Below are positions 16,748 to 25,430 of a stretch of 64,000 nucleotides of DNA, piece after piece. The stretch comes from Streptomyces seoulensis. Its GTDB lineage: Bacteria > Actinomycetota > Actinomycetes > Streptomycetales > Streptomycetaceae. The DNA lies in contig NZ_CP032229.1 in assembly GCF_004328625.1 (NCBI RefSeq), forward strand, positions 4,774,001-4,838,000, in the 5' to 3' direction. Both the position numbers and the translations under genes were made by a program. The notes below the pieces were generated by a model. The model did no database searches. It saw only the letters and a list, made by a program, of their open reading frames with translations, and had not been told where the DNA came from. Positions within the stretch are counted from its first letter, which is position 1. Each line of letters opens with the position of its first letter.

Positions 16748-18132
16748 CCGAGCTCGCCCCCATGGAGTTCCACCCCCAGCCGCAGGCCGGCGAGGCCAAG
16801 CCGTGGGCCTTCCCGGCCCCCGAGCGCTCCACGCTGGACAACGGCCTGACCGTGCTGCGCTGCCACCGCCCCGGCCAGCAGGTCGTCGCCGTCGAGGTAC
16901 TGCTCGACGCCCCCCTGGACGCCGAGCCGGCCGGTCTCGACGGTGTCGCCACGATCATGGCGCGCGCCTTCTCCGAGGGCACCGACAAGGACTCCGCCGA
17001 GGAGTTCGCCGCCGAGCTGGAGCGGGCCGGCGCCACCCTGGACGCGCACGCCGACCACCCCGGTGTCCGGCTCAGCCTGGAGGTGCCCGCCTCCCGCCTG
17101 GAGAAGGGCCTCACCCTGCTCGCGGACGCCCTGCGCGCCCCCGCCTTCGCCGAGAGCGAGGTCGAGCGCCTGGTCCGCAACCGCCTGGACGAGATCCCGC
17201 ACGAGCTGGCCAGCCCGGCCCGGCGCGCCGCGAAGGAGCTGTCCAAGGAGCTGTTCCCGGCCTCCGCGCGCATGTCCCGTCCGCGCCAGGGCACCGAGGA
17301 GACCGTCGAGAAGATCGACGCGGGCGCCGTCCGCGCCTTCTACGACCGCCATGTCCGTCCCGCCACCGCCACCGCGGTGGTCGTCGGCGACCTGGACGGC
17401 ATCGACCTCGACGCGCTGCTCGCCGAGACCCTGGGCGCCTGGACCGGCACCCCCGGCCAGGCCCGCCCGGTACCGCCGGTGACCGCCGACGACACCGGCC
17501 GCGTGGTCATCGTCGACCGGCCCGGCGCCGTGCAGACCCAGCTCCTCATCGGCCGGATCGGTTCCGACCGGCACGACCGCGTGTGGCCGGCCCAGGTGCT
17601 CGGCACCTACTGCCTCGGCGGCACCCTCACCTCCCGCCTGGACCGCGTCCTGCGCGAGGAGAAGGGCTACACCTACGGCGTGCGCTCCTTCGGCCAGGTG
17701 CTGCGCTCCGCCCCGGACGGCACCGGCGCCTCGATGCTCGCCATCAGCGGCTCCGTGGACACCCCGAACACCGGCCCCGCCCTCGCGGACCTGTGGACGG
17801 TGCTGCACACGCTGGCCGCCGAGGGCTTGACCGACGCCGAGCGGGACGTGGCCGTGCAGAACCTCGTCGGTGTGGCCCCGCTGAAGTACGAGACGGCCGC
17901 CGCCGTCGCCGGCACCCTCGCGGACCAGGTCGAGCAGCACCTGCCGGACGACTTCCAGGCGGAGCTGTACCGCACGCTGGCGGCCACCGGCACCGTGGAG
18001 GCCACCGCCGCCGTGGTGAACGCCTTCCCGGCCGACCGGCTGGTCACGGTCCTGGTGGGCGACGCGGCCCAGATCAAGGAGCCCGTCGAGGCGCTCGGCA
18101 TCGGCGAGGTGAAGGTGGTCTCGGCCGAGTAG
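16744..18132 (+). CDS. M16 family protein, non-catalytic partner
   Basis: 462 residues of the same fold as the preceding gene, but where HxxEH should be it reads LDGVATIMARAFSEGT. Zinc and catalytic residues are therefore missing. The R/Y pair region of the C-terminal half is kept (REEKGYTYGVRSFG), which in M16 partners binds the substrate C-terminus. GTG 16744 overlaps the upstream TGA by three bases, giving translational coupling. Longer in-frame reading into the first gene is a shadow. It probably forms the inactive half of a heterodimeric protease. Confidence 0.9.
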   Translation: MTELAPMEFHPQPQAGEAKPWAFPAPERSTLDNGLTVLRCHRPGQQVVAVEVLLDAPLDAEPAGLDGVATIMARAFSEGTDKDSAEEFAAELERAGATLDAHADHPGVRLSLEVPASRLEKGLTLLADALRAPAFAESEVERLVRNRLDEIPHELASPARRAAKELSKELFPASARMSRPRQGTEETVEKIDAGAVRAFYDRHVRPATATAVVVGDLDGIDLDALLAETLGAWTGTPGQARPVPPVTADDTGRVVIVDRPGAVQTQLLIGRIGSDRHDRVWPAQVLGTYCLGGTLTSRLDRVLREEKGYTYGVRSFGQVLRSAPDGTGASMLAISGSVDTPNTGPALADLWTVLHTLAAEGLTDAERDVAVQNLVGVAPLKYETAAAVAGTLADQVEQHLPDDFQAELYRTLAATGTVEATAAVVNAFPADRLVTVLVGDAAQIKEPVEALGIGEVKVVSAE

Positions 18133-18361
18133 TCGCATGTGAGTGGGCCCTGATGACACACAAGTCGTCGGGGCCCACACCTGTGTTCGGAAGTTGTATC
18201 GAACGCCGGTCACCAAATGTCCGGATTGGGGCGGAGGTTACCCCTCTGGTGTGTGGGATGCGCTACAAAAGTCCGGACCCGTTTGAAGATCTGCTCCCGT
18301 CCCCTTTAGCTTCATCCGGGCTGTTCGTCAGTCAGTGCGCCGCGCCCGCGGCACCGGACAG

Positions 18362-18512
18362 CCATCGCCGAGTCCCCCGTTGGGGGAGCCGGGGACCCAC
18401 GCAGTCCCTGGGGTGAATCGGGCGCCCACGCCGAGGCGAGGGTGGCCGTAGGAGACCTTCCTGCTCCGAACCCGTCAGCTAACCCGGTAGGCGAGAGGGA
18501 AGGAAAGGAACA
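18362..18512 (+). ncRNA. c-di-AMP riboswitch (ydaO-yuaA type)
   Basis: The leader before the M23 peptidase contains the family's characteristic segments: CGCCGAGTCCCCC, a hairpin, GGGGACCCA, CCTGGGGTGAATCGG, GTAGGAGACCTTCC, TCCGAACCCGTCAGCTAACC and GGTAGGCGAGAGGGAAGGA, ending just before the ribosome site. Known actinobacterial members sit before cell-wall hydrolase genes and turn expression off when c-di-AMP is high. Ends are approximate. The 220 bp upstream (18133-18361) is untranslated leader and promoter without visible genes. Confidence 0.92.
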
Positions 18513-18520
18513 GCCTGCTC

Positions 18521-19264
18521 ATGGCGTTCATGTGCGCCACCGGGAAGCACCGCAAGCCCGGCCGGGTCAAGCGCACCACCGCGACCGCGGCCGGTGTGGC
18601 GGCTCTCACCACCGGTGTCGTCGGCACCCTCGCGGCCGCTCCGGCGATCGCCGCGGACAACTCCGTCCAGGACACCGGTCTCACCCCCGTCATCGCCGTC
18701 AGCGACACCCTCGCTGACGAGATCGCCGCTCAGGCCACCGCCCAGAAGGTGACAGCCGAGCGCAAGGCCGCCGAGGAGGCCGCCGAGCGCGCCGCCGCCG
18801 AGCGGGCCCGCGAGGCCAAGGAGCGCGCCGCCCGCAAGGCCGAGCGCGAACGCCTCAACTCGTTCGTCATGCCGGTCACCGGCTCCTACGTCTCCACCGC
18901 CTACCAGTCCTCCAGCTCCCTGTGGTCGTCCGGTTCGCACACCGGAATCGACTTCCACGCCGCCAGCGGCACCGCGGTCCACGCGGCCGGCGCCGGCACC
19001 GTGGTCTCCACCGGCTGGGGCGGCGCGTACGGCAACGAGATCGTGATCAGGATGGCCGACGGGATGTACACCCAGTACGGCCACCTGTCGTCCATCGGCG
19101 TCACCGTGGGCCAGCGCGTCGTTCCGGGCCAGCAGATCGCCCTGTCCGGCGCCACCGGCAATGTCACCGGCCCGCATCTACACTTCGAGGCCCGCACCGG
19201 CCCCGACTACGGCTCCGACGTCGACCCCGTCGCCTACCTCCGCAAGCACGGCGTGAACGTCTGA
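18521..19264 (+). CDS. M23 family peptidoglycan endopeptidase (riboswitch-controlled)
   Basis: 247-residue secreted hydrolase. The N-terminus has a basic region then a hydrophobic signal segment (about 15-45, ending APAIAADN). A helical coiled-coil stretch rich in Ala/Glu/Arg (about 68-108) leads to the LytM domain, with zinc ligands in HTGIDFHA (GxxxxGxDF-like) and HLHFEART. The role is cleavage of peptidoglycan cross-bridges in wall remodelling, spore development or resuscitation. It sits directly under a c-di-AMP riboswitch, with ribosome site AGGAAAGGA. A strong hairpin terminator follows. Confidence 0.93.
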   Translation: MAFMCATGKHRKPGRVKRTTATAAGVAALTTGVVGTLAAAPAIAADNSVQDTGLTPVIAVSDTLADEIAAQATAQKVTAERKAAEEAAERAAAERAREAKERAARKAERERLNSFVMPVTGSYVSTAYQSSSSLWSSGSHTGIDFHAASGTAVHAAGAGTVVSTGWGGAYGNEIVIRMADGMYTQYGHLSSIGVTVGQRVVPGQQIALSGATGNVTGPHLHFEARTGPDYGSDVDPVAYLRKHGVNV

Positions 19265-19279
19265 CCCTCCCGTCCCGCG

Positions 19280-19309
19280 AAAGCCCCGGCCCATGCGGCC
19301 GGGGCTTTT
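19280..19309 (+). terminator. Rho-independent terminator after M23 peptidase
   Basis: AAAGCCCCGGCC pairs with GGCCGGGGCTTTT across a five-base loop, with a T run, 16 bp after the stop. Confidence 0.9.
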
Positions 19310-19451
19310 CGCTGCCCGCTTTCCTCCGGGCGCTGTCCAAAAAATAGCCATGGATTCCGGTACGCCATCGGAAAAGCTCGCGCATTGCCATAGAGTTCAC
19401 GGAACAAGCGCGGTCGTCGGCGTTTCGCGGGCATTAAGGCGGAGGTGGGTC

Positions 19452-20135
19452 ATGCGTATTCCGGCGCACTCGGTGTGCACGGCGATCCGGGACGACATCG
19501 TCGCCGGGGTCCACGAGCGCGGCGGCCGGCTCACCGAGGAGGTCCTCGCCCGCCGCTACGGCGTCTCCCGCGTCCCCGTCCGCGAGGCCCTGCGCACGCT
19601 GGAGGCCGAGGGGTTCGTGGTGACCCGGCGCCACGCGGGCGCCTGCGTGGCCGAGCCCACCGAGCAGGAGGCCGCCGACCTGCTGGAGATGCGCCTGCTG
19701 CTGGAGCCGCTCGGCGCCGCGCGGGCCGCCCAGCGCCGTACCGAGGCCCATCTGAAGGTGCTGCGCGGCCTGGTCAGGCTGGGTCAGGAGCGGGCCAGGC
19801 TCGGCAACAGCGACGACCTGCGCGCGCTGGACGGCTGGTTCCACGAGACGCTCGCCCAGGCGTGCGGCAGCCATGCGCTGACCTCGGCGCTCACCCAGCT
19901 CCGCCACAAGATCGCCTGGATGTACAGCGTGGACGGGCCGGCCAGCCCGCCGGAGACCTGGGCGGAGCACGGCGCGATCGTGGACGCGGTGGCGCGCGGC
20001 GACGGCGAGCGCGCGCGGGCGGTCACGGCGCTGCACGCCGAGCGCGCGACCCTCGCCCACCGGCTGCGCACCCCCGCCGCCGACCGCGCGCGGCACGCGC
20101 AACATGCTGTAAACACAGCGGGACTCCGGAATTAA
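19452..20135 (+). CDS. GntR family transcriptional regulator (FadR/FCD type)
   Basis: 227 residues. The winged helix (about 5-65: IRDDIVAGVHERGGRLTEEVLARRYGVSRVPVREALRTLEAEGFV) has the hallmark R-V-P-VREALR recognition helix. It is followed by an all-helical FCD ligand domain with candidate metal or ligand residues DGWFHETL and EHGAIVDAV. ATG 19452 has GGAGGTGG upstream. Longer in-frame starts cross the preceding terminator and are rejected. It probably regulates a metabolic gene; neither target nor ligand can be read. It is a single-gene unit before ptsH. Confidence 0.92.
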   Translation: MRIPAHSVCTAIRDDIVAGVHERGGRLTEEVLARRYGVSRVPVREALRTLEAEGFVVTRRHAGACVAEPTEQEAADLLEMRLLLEPLGAARAAQRRTEAHLKVLRGLVRLGQERARLGNSDDLRALDGWFHETLAQACGSHALTSALTQLRHKIAWMYSVDGPASPPETWAEHGAIVDAVARGDGERARAVTALHAERATLAHRLRTPAADRARHAQHAVNTAGLRN

Positions 20136-20261
20136 CACGGGCGCTGTATACAAAGAGGGATTTTCGCGTGCCGGGCAATTGTGCTGCCCTTTTCCGGCGT
20201 GCCGTCAATTACCGGCGGTGCGCTTTTCCTGGTGCCTGAACCATCCGTACGGAAACGCAAA

Positions 20262-20293
20262 AGCCGCGCCACCCCCGAAGGGGCGACGCGGCT
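20262..20293 (-). terminator. Terminator of ptsH
   Basis: AGCCGCG...CCCC cgaa GGGG...CGCGGCT forms a stem-loop with a U run on the minus strand, 17 bp past the ptsH stop. Confidence 0.85.
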
Positions 20294-20309
20294 CTCGCCG
20301 GGAATGCGG

Positions 20310-20591
20310 TCAGACCGTCTCGGGCAGCTCGTCCAGGCCCTCGGCGACCAGCTTGGCCAGGCGGTCCAGCGCGGCCTCCGCGCCGTCGGCGTCGGAGGAG
20401 AGGACGATCTCCTCGCCACCCTGGGCGCCCAGGCCCAGCACGGCCAGCATCGAGCCCGCGTTGACCGGGGTGCCGCCGGACTTGGCGATCGTGACCGGGA
20501 CGCCTGTGGCCGTGGCGGCTCGGACGAAGATGGAAGCGGGGCGGGCGTGGAGGCCCTCGGCCCAGCCGACGTTGACGCGGCGCTCAGCCAT
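20310..20591 (-). CDS. ptsH: Phosphocarrier protein HPr
   Basis: 93-residue HPr of the phosphotransferase system. It accepts phosphate from enzyme I on His15 in GLHARPAS and passes it to sugar-specific EIIA domains. The regulatory-serine region is present as VNAGSMLAVL (Ser47). The size is standard. It is monocistronic and has its own terminator. It is divergent from the protein acetyltransferase gene, leaving 105 bp for two promoters. Confidence 0.96.
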   Translation of the reverse strand: MAERRVNVGWAEGLHARPASIFVRAATATGVPVTIAKSGGTPVNAGSMLAVLGLGAQGGEEIVLSSDADGAEAALDRLAKLVAEGLDELPETV

Positions 20592-20683
20592 GTGATGCTG
20601 CCCTTCAGTCTCTCAGGTTGTCTAGACCAGTTTCCCACACGGGGAAACGCGCGCTGCCTCGCGCCCCGCGCCCGCGCGAGCCG

Positions 20684-20689
20684 TACGCT
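20684..20689 (+). promoter_or_regulatory. -10 element for a leaderless transcript
   Basis: TACGCT lies seven bases before the ATG at 20697, where no Shine-Dalgarno sequence exists. Transcription should begin at or near the A of the start codon. Confidence 0.55.
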
Positions 20690-20696
20690 GGGCCCC

Positions 20697-23498
20697 ATGC
20701 AGACCCCGGCGGACCGGCAGGACCGGCACGAGTACCCCGCCCACTGGGAGGCGGACGTGGTGCTGCGCGACGGCGGTACCGCGCGCATCCGGCCCATCAC
20801 CGCCGACGACGCCGACCGTCTCGTCAGCTTCTACGAGCAGGTGTCCGACGAGTCGAAGTACTACCGCTTCTTCGCGCCGTACCCGCGGCTCTCCGCCAAG
20901 GACGTGCACCGCTTCACGCACCACGACTTCGTGGACCGGGTGGGGCTCGCCGCCACTGTCGGCGGCGAGTTCATCGCCACCGTACGCTACGACCGCATCG
21001 GCGCCGACGGCATGGCCGCCTCCGCCCCGGCCGACGAGGCAGAGGTCGCCTTCCTGGTGCAGGACGCCCATCAGGGCCGGGGGGTCGCCTCCGCGCTGCT
21101 GGAGCACATCGCGGCCGTCGCCCGGGAGCGCGGCATCCGGCGCTTCGCCGCCGAGGTGCTGCCCGCCAACACCAAGATGATCAAGGTGTTCACCGACGCC
21201 GGGTACACCCAGAAGCGCAGCTTCGAGGACGGCGTGGTCCGGCTGGAGTTCGGGCTCGAACCCACCGACCGCTCGATGGCCGTGCAGCTCGCGCGGGAGC
21301 AGCGCGCGGAGGCGCATTCGGTGCGGCGGCTGCTCGCCCCCGGTTCCGTGGCCGTCATCGGCGTCGGCCGCGCGTCCGGCGGGGTCGGCCGCAGCGTCCT
21401 CGGCAACATCCGGGACGCGGGGTTCGCGGGCCCGCTGTACGCCGTCAACAACGCCTTCCCGGACGGCTGTCACGAGGTCGACGGGGTGCCCGCGTACCGC
21501 TCGGTCCGCGAGATCGAGGGTCCGGTGGACGTCGCCGTGGTCGCCGTGCCGGCCGACGCGGTGCCCTCGGTGGTCGCCGAGTGCGGGGAACACGGTGTGC
21601 AGGGGCTCGTCGTGCTGTCCGCCGGGTACGCCGAGAGCGGGCCCGAGGGGCGGGAGCGGCAGCGGGCGCTGGTCCGGCAGGCGCGGGCCTACGGCATGCG
21701 GATCATCGGCCCCAACGCCTTCGGCGTCATCAACACCGCCGAGGACGTACGGCTCAACGCCTCCCTCGCCCCCGAGATGCCCCGGCCGGGCCGGATCGGG
21801 ATGTTCGCCCAGTCCGGGGCCATCGGCATAGCCCTCCTCTCCCGGCTGCACCGGCGCGGGGGAGGGGTCACCGGGGTCACGGGCGTCTCCACCTTCGTCT
21901 CCTCCGGCAACCGCGCCGACGTCTCCGGCAACGACCTCCTCCAGTACTGGTTCGACGACCCCGACACCGATGTCGTCCTCATGTACCTGGAGTCCATCGG
22001 CAACCCGCGCAAGTTCACCCGGCTCGCCCGGCGCACCGCCGCCGCCAAGCCGCTCGTCGTGGTGCAGGGCGCGGGGTCCGCCCCGCAGGGGCACGCCGTA
22101 CGGGCCACCCGGCTCCCGCACGCCACGGTGTCCGCGCTGCTGCGGCAGGCCGGGGTGATCCGGGTCGACACCATCACCGAACTGGTCGACGCCGGGCTGC
22201 TGCTGGCCCGTCAGCCGCTGCCCGCCGGGCCGCGCGTCACCATCCTCGGCAACTCCGAGTCCCTCGGCATCCTCACCTACGACCGCTGCCTCGCGGAGGG
22301 GCTGCGGCCGTCCCGCCCGCTGGACCTGACCACCGGCGCCACCGCCGCCGACTTCCACCGGGCGCTCGCCCACGCCCTCGCGGACGACACCTGCGACGCC
22401 GTCGTGGTCACCGCCATCCCCGCCATCGGGGAGGGCTCGCCGGGCGACGCCGAGCTGGCGGAGGCGCTGCGCTCGGCCGCCGCCGCGGTCCCGGGGAAGC
22501 CGGTGCTGGTCGTGCACGTGGAGCTGGGCGGGCTGGCGGAGGCGCTGTCCGCCGCCACCAGCACCGCCCCGCGCGCGGGCGCGCCCGTGCTGCCTCCCGT
22601 ACCGGTGCCGGACGGCGCCCCCGAGGAGGACGGCCCCCGGCTGATCCCGGCCTACCCCGCCGCCGAACGCGCGGTGCGCGCGCTGGCCGAGGCGGTCCGG
22701 TACGGGCAGTGGCGCCGGGAGGCCGCCGACCCGGGCAAGGTGCCGGAGTACGACGACATCGACGAGCGCAAGGCCGCCGAGATCATCGCCGGGCTGCTGG
22801 AACGGGGCGAGGGGTTCGCCGTCGGCCCCGAGGACACCCGCGAGCTGCTCGCCACCTACGGCATCCACGTCCGGCCCGCGCTGTTCGCGCCCACCCCGGA
22901 CGCCGCCGCGTCCGCCGCCCACTGCCTCGGCTACCCGGTCGCCCTCAAGGCCACCGCACCCCACCTGCGGCACCGCGCCGACCTCGGCGGGGTCCGGCTC
23001 GACCTCACGGACGAGGAGCAACTGCGGCGCGCATACGGCGAGTTGACCGAGCTGTTCGGCCCGCCGGAGCAACTGCGGCCGGTGGTGCAGGCCATGGCAC
23101 CCCGGGGCGTCGACACCGTCGTACGGGCGGTCATCGACCCGGCGGCCGGTGCCGTGCTGTCCTTCGGGCTGGCCGGGGCCGCCTCCCAGCTCCTGGACGA
23201 CATGGCGCACCGGCTGGTCCCCGTCACCGACCGGGACGCCACCTCCCTGATCCGCTCCATCCGCACCGCCCCCCTCCTCTTCGGCTGGCGCGGCTCCACC
23301 CCCGTCGACACCCCCGCCCTGGAAGAACTCCTCCTCCGCGTCTCCCGCCTCGTCGACGACCACCCCGAGGTAACCGCCATCACCCTCGAACCCGTCGTCG
23401 TGGCCCCCCACGGCACCACCGTCCTCGACGCCACCATCCGCCTCGCCCCACCCCCGGCCCGCAACGACCAGGGCCCACGCACGCTGCCGACGTACTGA
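20697..23498 (+). CDS. Pat-type protein lysine acetyltransferase: GNAT fused to NDP-forming acyl-CoA synthetase domain
   Basis: 933 residues. The N-terminal GNAT domain (about 20-200) has the acetyl-CoA motif VQDAHQGRGVASALLEHI. A long NDP-forming acyl-CoA synthetase-like part follows, with CoA-binding (VIGVGRASGGVGRSVLGNI), ligase-CoA (MFAQSGAIGIALL) and ATP-grasp (AEIIAGLLERGEGF..GIHVRP) regions. GNAT-first order is that described for the Streptomyces lividans acetyltransferase PatA, the reverse of Salmonella Pat. Such enzymes acetylate and silence acyl-CoA synthetases. I chose ATG 20697 because earlier in-frame codons run through the ptsH gene. The transcript is likely leaderless. Confidence 0.9.
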   Translation: MQTPADRQDRHEYPAHWEADVVLRDGGTARIRPITADDADRLVSFYEQVSDESKYYRFFAPYPRLSAKDVHRFTHHDFVDRVGLAATVGGEFIATVRYDRIGADGMAASAPADEAEVAFLVQDAHQGRGVASALLEHIAAVARERGIRRFAAEVLPANTKMIKVFTDAGYTQKRSFEDGVVRLEFGLEPTDRSMAVQLAREQRAEAHSVRRLLAPGSVAVIGVGRASGGVGRSVLGNIRDAGFAGPLYAVNNAFPDGCHEVDGVPAYRSVREIEGPVDVAVVAVPADAVPSVVAECGEHGVQGLVVLSAGYAESGPEGRERQRALVRQARAYGMRIIGPNAFGVINTAEDVRLNASLAPEMPRPGRIGMFAQSGAIGIALLSRLHRRGGGVTGVTGVSTFVSSGNRADVSGNDLLQYWFDDPDTDVVLMYLESIGNPRKFTRLARRTAAAKPLVVVQGAGSAPQGHAVRATRLPHATVSALLRQAGVIRVDTITELVDAGLLLARQPLPAGPRVTILGNSESLGILTYDRCLAEGLRPSRPLDLTTGATAADFHRALAHALADDTCDAVVVTAIPAIGEGSPGDAELAEALRSAAAAVPGKPVLVVHVELGGLAEALSAATSTAPRAGAPVLPPVPVPDGAPEEDGPRLIPAYPAAERAVRALAEAVRYGQWRREAADPGKVPEYDDIDERKAAEIIAGLLERGEGFAVGPEDTRELLATYGIHVRPALFAPTPDAAASAAHCLGYPVALKATAPHLRHRADLGGVRLDLTDEEQLRRAYGELTELFGPPEQLRPVVQAMAPRGVDTVVRAVIDPAAGAVLSFGLAGAASQLLDDMAHRLVPVTDRDATSLIRSIRTAPLLFGWRGSTPVDTPALEELLLRVSRLVDDHPEVTAITLEPVVVAPHGTTVLDATIRLAPPPARNDQGPRTLPTY

Positions 23499-23605
23499 GC
23501 CGCTTCCGCCGGGCGGACAAAGGAGGTCCGGATGCGGGCCGGCCCGGTGTGCGGGTCGTCCCGACTGGCCCGGAGTGCACCTGGTCACGGATTAGGATGG
23601 ACGCC

Positions 23606-24193
23606 ATGGCCAAGACCAGTACGACGACCCAGGGGCTTCGCGCGGCGATCGAGCGCAGCGGCTACTACCCGGCCCTCGTGGCCGAGGCGGTGGAGGCCGC
23701 TGTCGGCGGCGAGGCCGTCAAGTCGTACCTGGTCCACCAGGAGACCACGTTCGACCAGAACGAGGTCCGCCGCCATGTCACCGTCCTCGTCCTGACCGCC
23801 AACCGCTTCCTCGTCAGCCACACCGACGAGCAGGCCGCCGACGGCACCTCCCCGACGCCGTACGCCACCACGTCCACCGAGTCCGTGAAGATCGGCCGGA
23901 TCTCCTCCGTCGTGGTCAGCCGGGTGGTGGCCAACCCCGAGCAGTACACGCCGGGCACCCTGCCCCGCGAGGTCGTCCTCACCATCGGCTGGGGCGCGGT
24001 CAGCCGCCTCGACCTGGAGCCCGCCGCCTGCGGCGACCCGAACTGCGAGGCCGACCACGGCTACACCGGCAGCTCCACCGCCGACGACCTCAGCCTGCGG
24101 GTGAGCGAGGCCGGGGACGGCCCGGAGACCGTGCGCCAGGCGCTCGCCTTCGCGCAGTCCATCTCCGAGGCGACCGCGGACGTCACCCGCTGA
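23606..24193 (+). CDS. DUF5998 family protein
   Basis: 195-residue cytoplasmic protein conserved in actinobacteria, no known function. There are no membrane segments. A CGDPNCEADHGYTG segment (about 148-161) has two Cys and a His that could bind metal. Upstream, TAGGAT (23593-23598) ends seven bases before the ATG, consistent with a leaderless start, although AGGA could also act as a weak ribosome site. The stop overlaps the next ATG (TGATG), so it is co-translated with the phosphodiesterase. Confidence 0.85.
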   Translation: MAKTSTTTQGLRAAIERSGYYPALVAEAVEAAVGGEAVKSYLVHQETTFDQNEVRRHVTVLVLTANRFLVSHTDEQAADGTSPTPYATTSTESVKIGRISSVVVSRVVANPEQYTPGTLPREVVLTIGWGAVSRLDLEPAACGDPNCEADHGYTGSSTADDLSLRVSEAGDGPETVRQALAFAQSISEATADVTR

Positions 24194-25380
24194 TGCAGCC
24201 CTCGCCCTGGGACGCCCTGGAACCCCTCGCCCTGTCCTCCGCCCCGCTGCCCGAGTACGGCCACGGCTCCCTCGCCGACCTGCTGCCCACCCTCGCGGCC
24301 GGCCTGGGCGTCCCCGGCATGACCCCGACGATCACCGAGCTGACCCCCGCCGACCGGGTCTGCGTCTTCCTCGTCGACGGCCTCGGCTGGGAGCTGCTGC
24401 GCGCCCACCCCGACGAGGCGCCGTTCCTGAACTCCCTGCTCGGTACCTCGCGCGGCGGCACCGGCCGCCCCCTCACCGCCGGTTACCCGGCGACCACCGC
24501 GACCTCGCTGGGCTCCGTCGGCACCGGACTGCCGCCCGGCGCGCACGGCCTGCCCGGCTACACCGTGCGCGACCCGGAGACCGGCGGGCTGATGAACCAG
24601 CTCCGCTGGCAGCCCTGGACCCCGCCGCACGCCTGGCAGCCGTACCCCACCGTGTTCGAGCTGGCCGACCGCGCCGGGGTGCACGCCGCCCAGGTGTCCT
24701 CGCCGCACTTCCAGCACACCCCGCTGACCAAGGTCGCCCTCAGCGGCGGCACCTTCGTCGGCAGTCTCGCGGGCGAGGAGCGCATGGACCTCGCCGCCGA
24801 GCAGCTCGCCGCCGGGGACCGCTCGCTGGTCTACACGTACTACGCCGAACTCGACGGCGCCGGACACCGCTACGGCGTCGGCTCCGACACCTGGCGCGGC
24901 CAGCTCATGTACGTCGACCGGCTCGCCCAGCGCCTGGCTGAACGGCTTCCCCCGCGCAGCGCGCTCTACGTCACCGCCGACCACGGCATGATCGACATCC
25001 CCTTCGACGAGGAGCACCGCATCGACTTCGACGAGGACTGGGAGCTGCGCGCCGGCGTCTCCCTCCTCGGCGGCGAGGGCCGCGCCCGGCACGTGTACGC
25101 GGTGCCCGGCGCGGCGAACGACGTGCTGACCTGCTGGCGCGAGGTCCTCGGCGACCGCTTCTGGATCGCCTCCCGCGACGAGGCGATCCAGGCCGGCTGG
25201 TTCGGCCCGCACGTCGACGAGCGGGTGTACCCGAGGATCGGTGACGTGGTCGCCGCCGCCTACGACGACGTGCTGATCACCGCCTCCGAGCGCGAGCCCA
25301 AGGAGTCGCTGATGGTCGGCAACCACGGCTCGATGACCCCCGCCGAGCAGCTCGTCCCCCTCCTCGAAGTCCGTTCCTGA
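24193..25380 (+). CDS. Nucleotide pyrophosphatase/phosphodiesterase, alkaline phosphatase superfamily
   Basis: 395 residues. The fold is recognised from FLVDGLGWELL (metal Asp), TAGYPATTATSLGSVGTGLPPGAHGLPGYT (catalytic Thr and metal region), DGAGHRYGVGS and TADHGMIDIP metal sites, and a late NHGSM His. It hydrolyses phosphodiester or pyrophosphate bonds; the substrate is unknown. No signal peptide is visible, so it is probably cytoplasmic. ATG 24193 shares its A with the preceding stop codon. Confidence 0.88.
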   Translation: MQPSPWDALEPLALSSAPLPEYGHGSLADLLPTLAAGLGVPGMTPTITELTPADRVCVFLVDGLGWELLRAHPDEAPFLNSLLGTSRGGTGRPLTAGYPATTATSLGSVGTGLPPGAHGLPGYTVRDPETGGLMNQLRWQPWTPPHAWQPYPTVFELADRAGVHAAQVSSPHFQHTPLTKVALSGGTFVGSLAGEERMDLAAEQLAAGDRSLVYTYYAELDGAGHRYGVGSDTWRGQLMYVDRLAQRLAERLPPRSALYVTADHGMIDIPFDEEHRIDFDEDWELRAGVSLLGGEGRARHVYAVPGAANDVLTCWREVLGDRFWIASRDEAIQAGWFGPHVDERVYPRIGDVVAAAYDDVLITASEREPKESLMVGNHGSMTPAEQLVPLLEVRS

Positions 25381-25430
25381 CCCCCCACCGACCCCCCACC
25401 GTCCACTCGCCGAAAGGTGCTCAACCCCTC

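Noticed and set aside
19293..19451. Extended N-terminus for the GntR regulator
   Set aside because: It would begin inside the loop of the M23 terminator; ATG 19452 has a proper ribosome site and gives the usual domain start.
23665..24058. Minus-strand frames opposite the DUF5998 gene
   Set aside because: They are shadows of GC-rich coding sequence, without ribosome sites or family motifs.
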